64,000 nt of DNA, from contig NC_052511.1 in NCBI RefSeq assembly GCF_014356525.2, positions 14,245,942 to 14,309,941 on the forward strand. Reading direction: 5' to 3'. The position numbers and the translations under genes are program-made. The notes beneath the pieces are model-generated. The model did not search any database. It saw only the letters and a list, made by a program, of their open reading frames with translations, and was not told the DNA's origin. Within the stretch, counting starts at the first letter, position 1, and every line of letters starts with the position of its first letter. This document shows positions 22,837-34,800 of this stretch, piece after piece. The DNA is from Nilaparvata lugens. Taxonomy: Eukaryota > Arthropoda > Insecta > Hemiptera > Delphacidae.

Positions 22837-23721
22837 CAGGGGTGCCCAGCCCCCCCAAGGGCAATGGCGCAAGCCCCCCCCAATCCAAGTGTAATGCCCC
22901 CCCCCAAAGTATCCCAATTCCCAACCCTTTAGTTTTTTGCATTAGTCAGTGTATGACAATAAAATTCACATCTTACATTCTAATCTTCCAAAGGGCATTA
23001 TTTACCTTTGTTCTTGTGAGGAATTCTTTCTGTTTTCATAATATTGTAAAAATATATACCATCGTTTCTTATCTCTCTTAAAATAGAAATAAAGTATCTT
23101 TTTGAGACTAGCAGTGCACCCGTTCTTGTTCGGAAGGACTAAAAAGTACTACATTACATCAGGAATAACTACATTACAAATATTTTAATAGGACATTGAA
23201 AGATAAGTAAGGGAGGCTTTGCTTTTTAAATGTAAAGGTTACTTATAAAAAGTTGAATAATAATATCATTGATATTCTTTTATTGCAAAAGAATATTGCA
23301 TAGCAATTTTGGTTAACATTCATACAAATTTGGAACGATTTTATTCATACAATATATAATGTCGGCAAGTTTAGGTATTCTAAATCCTATACTATTAAAC
23401 GAGAAATTTCTGTTCAGATGTTTAGATGTTTATATGTTTGTATTTCACCGGATCTCGAAAACGGCTCTAACGATTCTCACGAAATTCAGAACATAGTATG
23501 TTTATAATATAAAAATTCGATTGCACTAGTTCTCATCCCTGGGGAAACTCGCTGAAGGACATTAAAAGAATTTATTCATCCTTGGAAAAACAGCTGATAA
23601 TTCCGACGTCTGTTGATAATGGAAGTGAGTGAGCGAGTGCATGTGTGTGTAGGATTTAGACAAAATTATGACTCAGCTGTTGAACTTTTGTACCTAATAC
23701 TATCGGGTACTTGGTGGCAGT

Positions 23722-23862
23722 TGTACAAAAGCCGGTTAAATTTTAATCCTGATTAATTCCAGTAGAACCAATCAGATAAGCCATCTTTTTGAGATGGTCT
23801 TCTGTGATTTGCTTCTTGTGAAATTAATCAGGATTAAAATTTAACATGCTTTTGAGAGAGAA
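23722..23862. mobile_element. Fold-back MITE nested in the hAT element
   Basis: Arms GCCGGTTAAATTTTAATCCT and the complement of AATCAGGATTAAAATTTAAC. Same family as 20930-21045. Confidence 0.8.
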
Positions 23863-24186
23863 ATTTTTGCATTCCTCTGCGAATTAATCTCAATCCACTG
23901 TGATTAGATAGAACCTTTCTATATGAACGATGAATATTTATTATAATTTCTTCTTTCTTGATAATTTTTATATGCTTTTGTAGGTACCCCAGAGCGGAGA
24001 TCGGTGCCCCGATATTTATCATAAATTGGAACAGGTTGTCCCTGATGTTGTGTTGTTGGTAGTATTTACTTTTTAACATTACAGGAGTAAAAAATAACAC
24101 AAGTCGAACTTGTATCTTCAAATGGTTCGGTTTTTGGAATAAAGATACCATCTGAACAAGTACATTTTGTAAATTCTATCTATTAA

Positions 24187-24293
24187 TATCTTGTTCCACA
24201 AGATACACAACTTTGAATGTGCGAGAAATTTGTGATATTTCCCCCATTTTCACAGTCTCGCATATGCAACGTTGCGTATCTTGTGGAACACTT
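24187..24293. repeat. Hairpin with TTGTTCCACAAGATAC ends
   Basis: Arms CTTGTTCCACAAGATACACAA and the complement of GCGTATCTTGTGGAACA, separated by about 60 bp. No gene. Confidence 0.6.
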
Positions 24294-25269
24294 CAGATAA
24301 AAAGTCCAGAAAGTAGTCGAGGTTGTGATGAATTTTCTCTTCTTTTCACTCCCATGAATTATACTTCTGTTTTCAATGCCGTTAAAAAGTTACAGCCAAT
24401 TGAATGATATCTATTTTCTCACTTTTCTTGCGATTTTACTGTTATTAAAGAGTCTCTAAAATGAGTACAATACATTATAGAAACTTGCGATTGGTCTTTA
24501 ATGAGAGAAAATTTCATGCTCTATTATCTGAGTTGCCAGAAATTGATCTTGCATCACTGTTTATATCGAAAAACTGTCGAGACTGTAAAAATGAGAAAAA
24601 TATCGAAAATTTCTTGATTTTTTGAATCAAACGTATCTTACTTCACGATTATATTTTTACAAAAATCATTCATCTCACATGAAAGAGGAGATTCTTTTAG
24701 TTTGCGATGTTGTTTATAATTCCATTCCCATTTCAGAGACATTAATATCATCATAAAACGCCTTCGAAATTAAAATAATTATTAGATTAAAATGTACATT
24801 ACAATTCAACTTATCATTGTGCTTTTAAGAAAATTAGGTTGCAACAGCAAGGAAACTCAAACACAGGACCATTAAAAATTAAAATTAAGCAAAGGAAATC
24901 AGAATAATAGTGGATGATGAAGTTATAATTTATTTTTTTCAAAGATTTACCTTCAAACTCATAGGCTTAAAATTAATAAAATTCCTGCATACAACATATT
25001 ACTATCAATTGTATTTTTTATGCTTTATATTGAGTTACACTTTGCAGAATATAACATTGTAAAGGTGGGAAAAAGTATTAAAATTAACTACATTAGGATA
25101 TCTCTATTTAATACCTTGATTTTTTAGCCATGATTCAAAATGTTGACATAAAATATAAAAAAATCATGCCCCCCCCAAAAATGTTGATGGCGCAAATTGC
25201 GCCATGCCCCCCCCCCCTTGTGGGCACCCCTGGACGTAGGTCCAGCTAAGGTGTACAATGTTGTAAAAA

Positions 25270-26200
25270 GTGTTGTTGTTGAGGAACATGAAAATTACGC
25301 CAAAGATCATGACGCTCAAAATCGGCGTTTCCTCAGCTTTATCAAGAGCAAATAAACATAATTTTTTTTTACATAAAATTTATATTTTGCCAAGTTCTAA
25401 AAATGTTATGTTAGAAGAGCTTGAGGATTTTTCCAAAGATATAACCAGAATTGACATTTTCCTGCGTGGTCTCAATCAACTGGTGTTTGAATCGATCCTA
25501 AAAAAGTGTACATATTTCTTAAAAGAGGAAGTAAGCTCAGGAATGCAGCGAATCTGCCGTTCTCATCTCTGAATAATGATAAAGAAGATTGTTTATTCAC
25601 ATTAAAAATTCATTTGTTATTCTTGATTGAAAATATACTGTGAATAATTTTATAGTGCAATAACTTTCATTGCATTATATTTTCTTCATTCAGTGATCTC
25701 TATTCAGTATTTATATGAATAGTTCTCATTATTACATTTGCCTCACTGAGGAAGTCAATTGAAAAATATAATTTTCCTAAACCCAAAGCAACCTTTTCAA
25801 AAACATAATTTTGTATTTTATAAATAGTCAATGTGTTTGCCAAAGTTTAGATTCTATGCACATTTTTTGATAGGGTCTTGGCTAAAAATAAATTATAGAA
25901 AAAATCACTTAATTGAAAAATTTTACAACCGTCCCCGCTTTCCCCGATATCAATAATGCTATGAGATTATATAAAAATGTATCCGATTAAACTTGTAAGG
26001 TACAATTTTGTGTTCGATGAAAATTTTCTCAAGACGCATATTGTTCGAGATATATAAGAAAAACCAAAGAATTGTACTCTCAAATCACCACCATCCTCTT
26101 ACACAGATGGTTGTGATATGCTTACCATCCTCCTTGAAAGCAATATCCCTGAATAACCTTTCTATTGACCTTGTCAGAGAGAGCTGTGCTGTCAAATCTA
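25270..26200. other. Noncoding stretch
   Basis: Begins with the end of the 22440 repeat array. No exon supported; the open frames of 100-158 codons here show no recognisable domain and run into repeat sequence. Confidence 0.4.
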
Positions 26201-26282
26201 TTATAGTTGATCAAGCGAAAATGGGTCTCTCAAGGCCACTGCAATGTTGCCACTGGTGGCCACCCCTCACTCTAGTCTATAT

Positions 26283-29162
26283 TAGGGATGGGTATCGAAA
26301 GACAAAACATCGATGTTTTGAACATCGATGTTTTTTCATCCTAACATCGATAAGTGAAAAACATCGAACAGTAAACATCGATGTTTTTAAACATCGTTTA
26401 TCGCCCTACGTTTTTATGGATGATACTATTAGTCCAGTCAATATAGACATAAAAAAGGGGGTGTGCTTGCAATTTATATTGTAGTTCTGATTTTTTAATA
26501 TATTATTTGGGTACATAAGAGAAGTCCAGAACCAATTTCTTCATGCTAGATTTCCTTGTGCTAGATACAAGATAGCCCAAAAACCTCGTATTTTCGGCTC
26601 ATTTTCCAGTTTTCAGCTATTTCTGCCAAATCTCTCGAAGATTATATAATTCTGAAAAAAATGAGATCACTCGGAACTCTCTATCTCCAATGAGTACTTT
26701 GTTATAATTTTTTCAAAAATAAGTAAAATTTGAAGAAAAAATCAATTTTGATGAATAATTTTAGTTTTTAATCAACAATATCTTCCGATTGTTACAATTT
26801 AGATGTATATTTCAAAATCCCTCTAGGCGTATTTTTGTGCTATACAATCTGAGATCAGGTAGAGCGCTCTATGTCATATAGATTTCCAAGTACACCTGAC
26901 AACAATGCTCCTTGTATTGTGGAAAACACCTAATTTTCAGCTTCAACAATCATCACCATCTACTTTGTCCTTACATTGATATTTCGCACAATGACATAAG
27001 TTCATGGGTAAGAATCTCCCGTTTGATGCACTTAATTTTAGTATTTCCTAGAAGAGGCACGCTTAAGGACACCTCAAGGATCAAAATTTCAAACACTTAT
27101 AATTTACTTTTGACACAATGCTCAGATTTCATTGTACTACACTTCATTCTTCTCGGCTCGCCAAGGCGGTTCAAAATCATGCATCAACAGTCAAATTCGG
27201 TGAAAAAATAGAGAATTTATTGTTGAGTGTAGGTACTTATTCATATTCAATACATAAGAAATGGCCAATTTCTATATTCAAAGCTATGTATCTCGGTAAC
27301 CCCTTATTATAAAAATTATTACATGATCTTGAAACATACAATAGAATTTTCTATTTCATCTGCTGTAAACAATTCATGAAAAAATATGTTCGTAAAGTGA
27401 GATTTGATTGTTGAAAAAAATCCGGAAATTGTAGATATTTTTCTCATATTAACGGTTTTGGCAGTTCTAAGATAGCGAAAAGTGATTCAAGATGGATTCC
27501 AGGCAACTGAGCTCGTAGAGGATGAATTTATCTAAAATTTGTAATCAATCGTAAGTTTCTATGATGTATCCGACTCGTTTTAGAAACTCTTGATAAACAG
27601 TAAAATTACGAAAAAAATGTAAAAACTGAAATCGCCATTTTTAAAATCTTAACTTCCAAATTGTTTTAGAATCGAAAGTATTATTTATTGGAGTGGGTAG
27701 AGGGGGACAATTTTCACATTCTCACTAGATTTGGAAATTTTATCAGAAGTATTTCACAAGACATGCAACTTTGAATATAGAAATTGGTCATTTTCTGTGT
27801 ATTGGAATATGGGCTTACGTACACTCAACAATAAATTTTCCATTTTTCGAACGAATTTGACTTATTATGCATGATTTTGAACCGCCGTGACGAACCGAGA
27901 AGGTTGAAGTGTAGTACGATGAAATCTGAGCATTGTGTCAAAAGTTATGTGTTTGAAATTTTGATCCTTGAGGTGTCCTCAAGCGCGCCTCTCCACTAGG
28001 AAATACTGAAATGAAGTGTATCTTACGGGTGATTCTCATAGAACTTAATCTCAAGAACTTATGTCGTTGTGCGAAATATCAATGTGAGGACAATGTAGTT
28101 GGTGATGATGCTTGAAGCTGAAAATTGGGTGTTTTTCACAATACAAGGAGCATTGTTGTCAGGTGTACCTGGAATATGAGATAGATCGCTATACCTGATC
28201 TCAGATTGTAGAGCACAAAAAGAGCTTCTAAAGTGACTAAAATTTTATCTGGAGCTATTGTTCCAATATTTCAACAGTTACTAACTGGAATCACAGCAAT
28301 TTTGGACTTGTGGTATTCAAGTAACATTCTTTCGAATAATTGAAGTCAGGTTGTGACTAGAAAGATACATCAACTCTAGTTCACAAGATTTGTCATCTTC
28401 ATGGTTAAGTCTGGAACCTCTTGGGATATCCTTGAGGATTCGGTCTTGAAATTTCACCCTAAGCTAATTTTAGCAATCATTGATACTCATATCGTATTCA
28501 TTCAATACCTGATAGATTTTTTAGGAAATGAAAATGGATTAAGTTTTTTTATATGGATATCTGCACTCCTTACAATACGAGGACCTCTTTTCCAGAGCTA
28601 GATTAATTAGTGTTAAACACATGTTGAGGAAATAATTGTAGTAAGAAAAAACTCTTTCTTCCGAAGAAACGAAGAATCCGACCTCTTATTCAATTCTAAA
28701 TAACTAACTATCTAACCTTGACACGGGCCACAGAAGTAATGTAAATCTTCAAGAGTATCCAACAGTCTCACATAAAAATACAGAGAGCCTGATTGAAAAA
28801 TAAAAATAGCAATCTGCAGGAAATCAAAACTTATGCGAGATCTTTCACAAGAGTGATCTATATTCACAAAAAACACTAAACAGAATACTACACTAAATAT
28901 GATAGAGATTGATTGTAAATCTGTTACTATTGCTTATTGCTCTCAAGATAATCCTCTTCAAACAAAAAAAAAACTTGTATCAAATTAAATAATTAGAATT
29001 GTTTTTAGTTTTTAGTTGGGAAAAACATCGGATGACCGATGTCTAGGTAAAACCATCGATAAGTGAAAAACATCGAACAGTAAACATCGATGTTAAAAAC
29101 ATCGATGTTTGATGTTGAAACATCGATGTTTTTAAACATCGATGTATCGATACCCATCCCTA
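26283..29162. mobile_element. Non-autonomous hAT element with internal hairpin, 2880 bp
   Basis: Perfect 16-bp termini TAGGGATGGGTATCGA, inverted at the two ends, are flanked by the 8-bp duplication GTCTATAT (26275-26282 and 29163-29170). Both subterminal zones carry clusters of the palindrome AACATCGATGTT. The interior has no transposase frame. Instead it holds a long imperfect inverted repeat (about 26825-27305 and 27745-28225). Confidence 0.92.
26825..28225. repeat. Long inverted repeat (hairpin) inside the hAT element
   Basis: Two arms of about 480 bp are inverted copies with scattered mismatches and indels, separated by a loop of about 440 bp. Landmarks are ACACCTGACAACAATGCTCC, GACATAAGTTC, GACACCTCAAGGATCAAAAT and GACACAATGCTCAGATTTCA. 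A transcript through it would fold into a long double-stranded RNA. Confidence 0.85.
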
Positions 29163-29170
29163 GTCTATAT

Positions 29171-29750
29171 ACATTGACTATATTTCTACACCCTGAACAT
29201 CGTTCTTTCCTTCTCATACCTTCCCTCTTCCTCTTTTCCGTCACTACCTGTCACAAATTCTTTTGAGCATGTCAGGTTCAAAAGTTCTATTGTGTCATTC
29301 TTTGAAGTTAGTACAATAACATCCCCCATTACCTCCTCCCATCATCCGCTTTATTCTTCAACATCATGAAATGAAGGAAAGAATATTGTTATGTATAATG
29401 TATAACTCTTTCTTGAGTCATGACATTAAGAAATCCAATTTTATGATGATGATTAGATTTTTCTTTATAAATGCAACTATTTATAAACTGAGCTATTACT
29501 TTATAAAGGTTACTTGAAGACTTTTATAATAATCAATTGGAAGTGGAGTGATGTAATTTTATTTATTTTAGTCAATATTCTTGTAGTGTCCACTTCACTC
29601 TGCATTTTTCAATTTGCATGAATTCTCATTTGATTCCCATCACACTTCATCCAAGCTTTGGACAGAGAAGACAAACAAAACTCCACACAATAACAATACT
29701 TCACTATCACACCCTCTCTCACACACACATTCACTTTCTCTCTTACTAGC
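29171..29750. other. Interior of the split fold-back element
   Basis: Between the hAT right end and the older right arm. C- and T-rich stretches, no exon recognised. Confidence 0.4.
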
Positions 29751-29961
29751 CACCCTTAGTACAAAGTGGCAACAGTGTTGGTAGAGACGGGTGGTGGTGT
29801 CAAGTGCAAGCTTTGACCTTGAGGGACCCATTTTCGTTTGGCCAACTATAGTTCTCCAAACTATTACCTTTATATAGGTTCATTTTTGTGAGCATTCCCT
29901 GTCTGGACTTCCACCCTCACCTTTTTATATTACTGTATAAATATACTTTTTGATCATTGTT

Positions 29962-30341
29962 ATGAGTGGTAAGTAACTCTCTTGAACTCATTGCGTTTTT
30001 AATGTTTTTGAACTGGCATTGAGTAAAATACTTGACTTTCAATTATTAATGATTTTATTTTTGTTTTCAGAGACTACAAGATGGGTGTCCTCCCACATCT
30101 GAAGCAAGCAGGTCTTTTTCGCTCACCCGTGGAATCGACTTCTAAATCAATTGGATTTACTTTCCTGGTATATCCTATTCAAATACTCTTAAATGATCTT
30201 CAAATGAAGAACTTCAATACTGTTGAAAATATTAGCTGCTATTGCAAAAATATCGACAAGCTATCATGGACTAGATTTCAAACTTCAAATTTACTTCAAA
30301 CTTCAAGATTTCAAATTTATTATAGTGAATCAAATAAATGA
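29962..30341 (+). CDS. Uncertain two-exon small gene
   Basis: A donor (GAGTG/GTAAGTAA, 29968/29969) and an acceptor (TTGTTTTCAG, ending 30070) frame a short intron. The second exon has an ATG at 30081 opening an 86-codon frame (start MGVLPHLKQAGLFRSPVEST) to TGA at 30339-30341, with AATAAA at 30333-30338 overlapping the end. An ATG at 29962 would splice into a very short frame. No domain, signal peptide or membrane segment was recognised, and the tail is low complexity (repeated QTS and F). It may be a noncoding RNA or a gene fragment. Confidence 0.25.
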
Positions 30342-30954
30342 AATAGATTTTTTTGTTTAGAACTGTATGGTAGACTCGTAACAATAATCTATATGAGTAC
30401 AAAAAGTCAATCATGATCATCGGACTGTAGGTCTAACTACTGTTTCAACTTAATAATTGAGGGTACCATTTCGATAAACGTACTGTATAAACAATTAACT
30501 CTTGTGGATGAACTTGACTAAGCTCGATTCTCAGTTGACTAACAACCTTATTCACAATTTTGTTTTATTTTTTTATTTTTCAATTTAATCATGTTCATAT
30601 TTGGAGTGAGATCTGATTTGAGTATGAGGGAATAAAATCTTGTCTTTTTAATTTTATTTGAATTGATAAGGAATCTTTCAATAATTAATCAAGTTTCTAG
30701 TCTGACAAACTTTCGCGAATTTTATATCCATTTGATAACACAAAATAAGGTGATCTGGCTGAACAGTTTTTTATGGTGATAAATCAATAAGATTCTCTAA
30801 TATTTACATACCATACGAGTTTTAATTTATTTTAGTTATCAATTTTTCATTGATCAGGTATTCAATTTTTGAATTGACACACGAAGTTATGTGATAACGT
30901 TCTATTGGATTGGTCATATTATGCATTCATTATTTTATTATTACTTCATATATT
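30342..30954. other. Noncoding stretch
   Basis: AT-rich; nothing recognised. Confidence 0.35.
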
Positions 30955-31400
30955 ACTATACTAATTGCTTTGCAATGGAGAAAATTCTGTGTTGTGAAAT
31001 GCAATCTCCTCATGTCCAGGAAGCAGGAAACATCAGCAAATAAAATAATTATTCATTATTTTATCAAAATTACGTGGATAATCTTCATCAGAGTTGAAAA
31101 TTCTCAGCAAAAAAATGAATTTGATTGGAACCAGCATGTCACGCCTGCTACCAACTACGCCACTGAATCACTTGGAGAAAACTCTGTTTTGTTGGGCTTT
31201 TATCGTTGTTCAAACTTTGAATCACAAACTGAATAAATCTGTTTTAATTATTAGCTTGAATGGAAATTTATTGATTAATAAGAGTTAAAATTGTTCTTTA
31301 ATCATGCTCGGTAAATTCATTTTAATCATGATGTTAATTTTCAAGTTGATCAGTTGATTAGATCATAAGTGATGATCGTGTATTTCCTATCCAACGTATA
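30955..31400 (-). mobile_element. Diverged tRNA-derived SINE-like repeat
   Basis: Matches 5043-5480 along its length (GGATAATCTTCAT, CTACCAACT, TTGGGCTTTT, CTTTGAATCACAAA). The A- and B-box-like segments on the minus strand are degraded (GTAGTTGGTAGC, GGTTCCAATC). It lies just upstream of the tetraspan coding start. Confidence 0.6.
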
Positions 31401-31691
31401 AGCCAGTTTCTTCCTTTGTAATATTATAGATAGTATTATAGATAGATATAGATAAGCCCACTCAGTCGGTACTTGATGGGAGAGGGTTTATAATATTATC
31501 AGTGATTCTAGTAGCTGGCTATTGCTAGGCATCCAAACCTAACTTGAATGAGGAGTTTCTTGAGATTCGTTCATGAATACTGCCCAAATGTGGTCATGTG
31601 ACCGAATGTGGAACAAAATTGTAGGCCTTAATTATAATATATTAACAATATTTCTTCACTGTCTAATCATATATTATTGAGCAATAATAAA

Positions 31692-31809
31692 ATGTATTAC
31701 AAACCCTTCCAGACTCTTCGATGTTTGGCGATTCTCATAGTGATTGCCTGGTATACTGTGCTGGAAGAAATGAAACCAGATGCTGGTGAATCGGAGAAAC
31801 AAAAGGAAA
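31692..31809 (+). CDS. Tetraspan gene, coding exon 1
   Basis: Starts AAAATGTATTACAAACCC and encodes the N-terminus with a short cytoplasm-like basic start (YYKPFQTLR), the first membrane segment and the acidic loop. Donor GGAAA/GTGAGT leaves one base of a codon. Confidence 0.7.
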
Positions 31810-34800
31810 GTGAGTAGAAAATTATTATCATCAAAAATTTATATTAAATTAAAATCAAATCAAATAAATTCAAGGTGTAAATTGATTGAAGGAGCTTCAT
31901 TTTATTTGATGGGAAAATACAATTATTTTCGTGTGTGTGTTTATTTGTGGTTGTGTGTATTTTTGTCTAATATCTTCCTATACTAGCAACATAACATTTT
32001 GTGAGTGTGGGCCTAATCCTAGTATAGTAAATTTAAAGCTACTATCCATACTTGTTGAAAGTTATTGGAATTATATAACCACACTTATTGGAAAAATTGC
32101 AAAACTATTATTGGCTACAACAATCTCTAGTGAAGTCTATGAAGTTGATTCATCAATAGATAAGTGACTGTGACAATCTCATGTCGTTTTATCACTTTGT
32201 GAGAAAACTTCAGGCATGGAGTAAAGGAACTATATTTTTATATTATTTCTGTTATCTCTGCTTCAGGTGTTGTTGAAACCAATAATTATAAAAGCCATCA
32301 AGCTTAGTTGAGCGAAATAGTTAAATGCCGGTTTTTATGATTCATTGAACAATAACAATATCATTGGCGTTTAAGAGGGTATGAAAACTTTTAATAGAGA
32401 CTGATCAGTAAGTTATAAAAGTAGTGTGTTTGAGTTTTTGGTCTCGAAATTTAATTGTATTTTTCAAGTCATTTGGACTTCTTTCATTGTTTGTTATTTA
32501 TTTAATTCTTTTTAGAAGTATTTTTTAATTTGAAATATTATTTTTTATTGTTTATATTGTAAAAAATTGGAGTGTTCTTCTTCTCAGCCTTTTCCCACTT
32601 AGGTGAAGTCGGCGTTTCGGGTCAGTCGTTTCCAGGGTCTCGGTCATGGGCTTCGTTTGGTGTTAGTCCCTTCTCTATGAGATAGTGGGCGAAACAATTA
32701 TTTTCCCATTTCTTCCTAGGTCTTCCCCTCTTTCATCCTAGTGCCTCCAACATCTAAGTGGTCGATGTTTTCTCCCACATAATCGTCCTCCCTTCTCTCC
32801 ACATGTCCGTACCACTGCAGTCTTTTTTCATTACATTGTAAATTGGAGTATAACTCAAAAATGTGAAAGTGACATAACCTACATCATTGTACTGTCGTAT
32901 AAATTAGAATTGGAACTTTTTTGAGCTTTAACCTCAGGTACTTCCCTAGAAGTTGTATGACTCTGGATCAGAATAGAAGAATGAGCTGGAAGGTAGTAAG
33001 CCTTATCTAGTTAACCAGCGGCACTAATTATGATGCTAATACATCAGAGAATGCTACTTTCGAAAATATCTGCATGACTTCCAATATTAGGACGATCAAT
33101 TCTTGATTTGAGTGTCTCATTACCTAATCTCTCAACTCATATTATTTAATAACTGAGATAACTTATTCACTATATGCATTCCTAATACCCCAAGTTGCTC
33201 CCAATACCCATAATCATTATAGAGTAGCTTGGAGGCTGCTATCAAGACTAAAAACAAAAAAACCGTTTCGATTACATTTTACACCTATAGTTGAAATTTC
33301 CAAGCTAAACCTTTATATACGGTGTATTATTGTGTTCCTTCAATGTCGTCCCCCAAATGTTTCCAGTTATATACTACAGGCAAGAATGTATATTTTATCT
33401 TCTTCTTCTCTCAATCAAGGATTAGGCTCTTTCCTGTTCCGACTCACAACAGTATAGTTCAAATCTATTACAGCACACAGTAAATCTAAAATTAAAATTG
33501 TTCTTTTTCACATTATCCAATACATCTATAATGAAACTGAAAATATTTAGCAGCTATTACGTATTACGTATTCTATTGCCATTTTTTCTAGGTCTACATA
33601 TATCTCTCCCTTTCGGGTGGTATTTCAGAATCTTCAAGGTAATCCTTTCTGCTGGCATTCTGTTGGCATGCTCTCTCCATTGGTTGCGATAAGATATTGC
33701 CTTCTCGTTCATGTTGAAAGCACCCAGTTCTTGTCGTATATCCTCGTTTCTTATGTGGTCCCGGCCACATGTATATTTTATTTGGCTTTTATATTATAAT
33801 GTATGCTTGTATCTGTAGTTATACTTAGAATTGAAAAAGTATTAATTTTTTTCAGTTGACCATGCGGCAAAAACCATTATTGAAATAATACTTGCTTATA
33901 AATTGGTAGTGATAGTGATTCTTGCCTTTTTTGACGTGATGATGCTCATTGGCATTTACAAGGTGAGTGCTTTTTAATTTCACAAATAGAGTATAATTAT
34001 TGTAACCTACGTAAAAAATAAATAAAGAGAATATTCACTACATTTTTTAATAGCTACGGTGGACGAATCGTCATTACCACAAAGCCTATACTTCATCATC
34101 ATAGACAAAGTTACAATTTAGTTCAAAACAACGCTGAAGCTAATGCAATCTATCACTTTCCACAAAATTTGTATTTACAACATACAGGTCTCATTAAGGC
34201 TGTTCGGTGAACTTTTTTTTATTTTTTAGATTAGATAATCTTATCAAATATAATTGTTAAGATCATCATTATAAGAGTGAGAAAAAGTGGCAACTGAAGT
34301 TTTTAAGTGGTCTAATAAGCGAGTTATGGGTTGTTGAAGTGCTAACTTTCCAGATTCCGTTTTCTTTCCAGATCATAAACGGTTTCGACTATATAATTGA
34401 AACTTCTCTTGAAAATTCAAAAAATGTATCTTTCCAAACTAAACATTTTATTCCCGATCTCGTTCATAAATAATAAAGTAACATTTCTTGTAAATTCGAT
34501 AACTTGTTTATTTTGGCATTAATCGCCAAAAAAACGCATATTAGAACAAATCCAATGATATACTGAAAGTATTAAGAAACTCCAATGGAAAATTGGAAAC
34601 CGTTTATGATCTGGAAAGAAAACGGAGTTTTGCACTTCAACAACCCATAACTCGCTTATTAGACCACTTGAAAATTTCAGTTACCACTTTTTCTCACTCT
34701 TATAATGATCTTAACAATTATATTGAAAAAGATTATCCAATTTAAATAAAAATAAAAAGGTGTACCAAACAGTCTTAAATCAACTATATAGAACGTTCCA

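Larger units (their letters stand above)
22837..25232. mobile_element. Non-autonomous hAT element, 2396 bp
   Basis: Termini are CAGGGGTGCCCA at 22837 and its exact complement ending at 25232. The 8-bp target GACGTAGG is duplicated at 22829-22836 and 25233-25240. CAGGGG-type ends and 8-bp duplications are hAT hallmarks. Subterminal poly-C runs and GGCGCAA motifs are present at both ends. No transposase frame was found. Nested inside are a fold-back at 23722-23862, a hairpin at 24187-24293 and other repeat pieces. Confidence 0.88.
26205..29865. mobile_element. Older fold-back element split by the hAT insertion
   Basis: About 26205-26262 (GCGAAAATGGGTCTCTCAAG, TGTTGCCAC) is the inverted copy of about 29765-29865 (CTTGAGGGACCCATTTTCG, GTGGCAACA). 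Without the hAT element and one target copy the host element would be about 0.77 kb. Confidence 0.6.
31810..33855. other. Tetraspan intron 1 with LINE remnants
   Basis: About 2 kb containing two minus-strand LINE coding remnants (listed separately). No other exon recognised. Confidence 0.6.

Noticed and set aside
26008..26484. 158-codon plus-strand frame
   Set aside because: It runs across the hAT left terminus and target duplication, so it cannot be an ancestral gene.
34195..34782. Inverted arms in the tetraspan intron as a regulatory stem
   Set aside because: The terminal structure fits a MITE, and nothing links it to splicing control.
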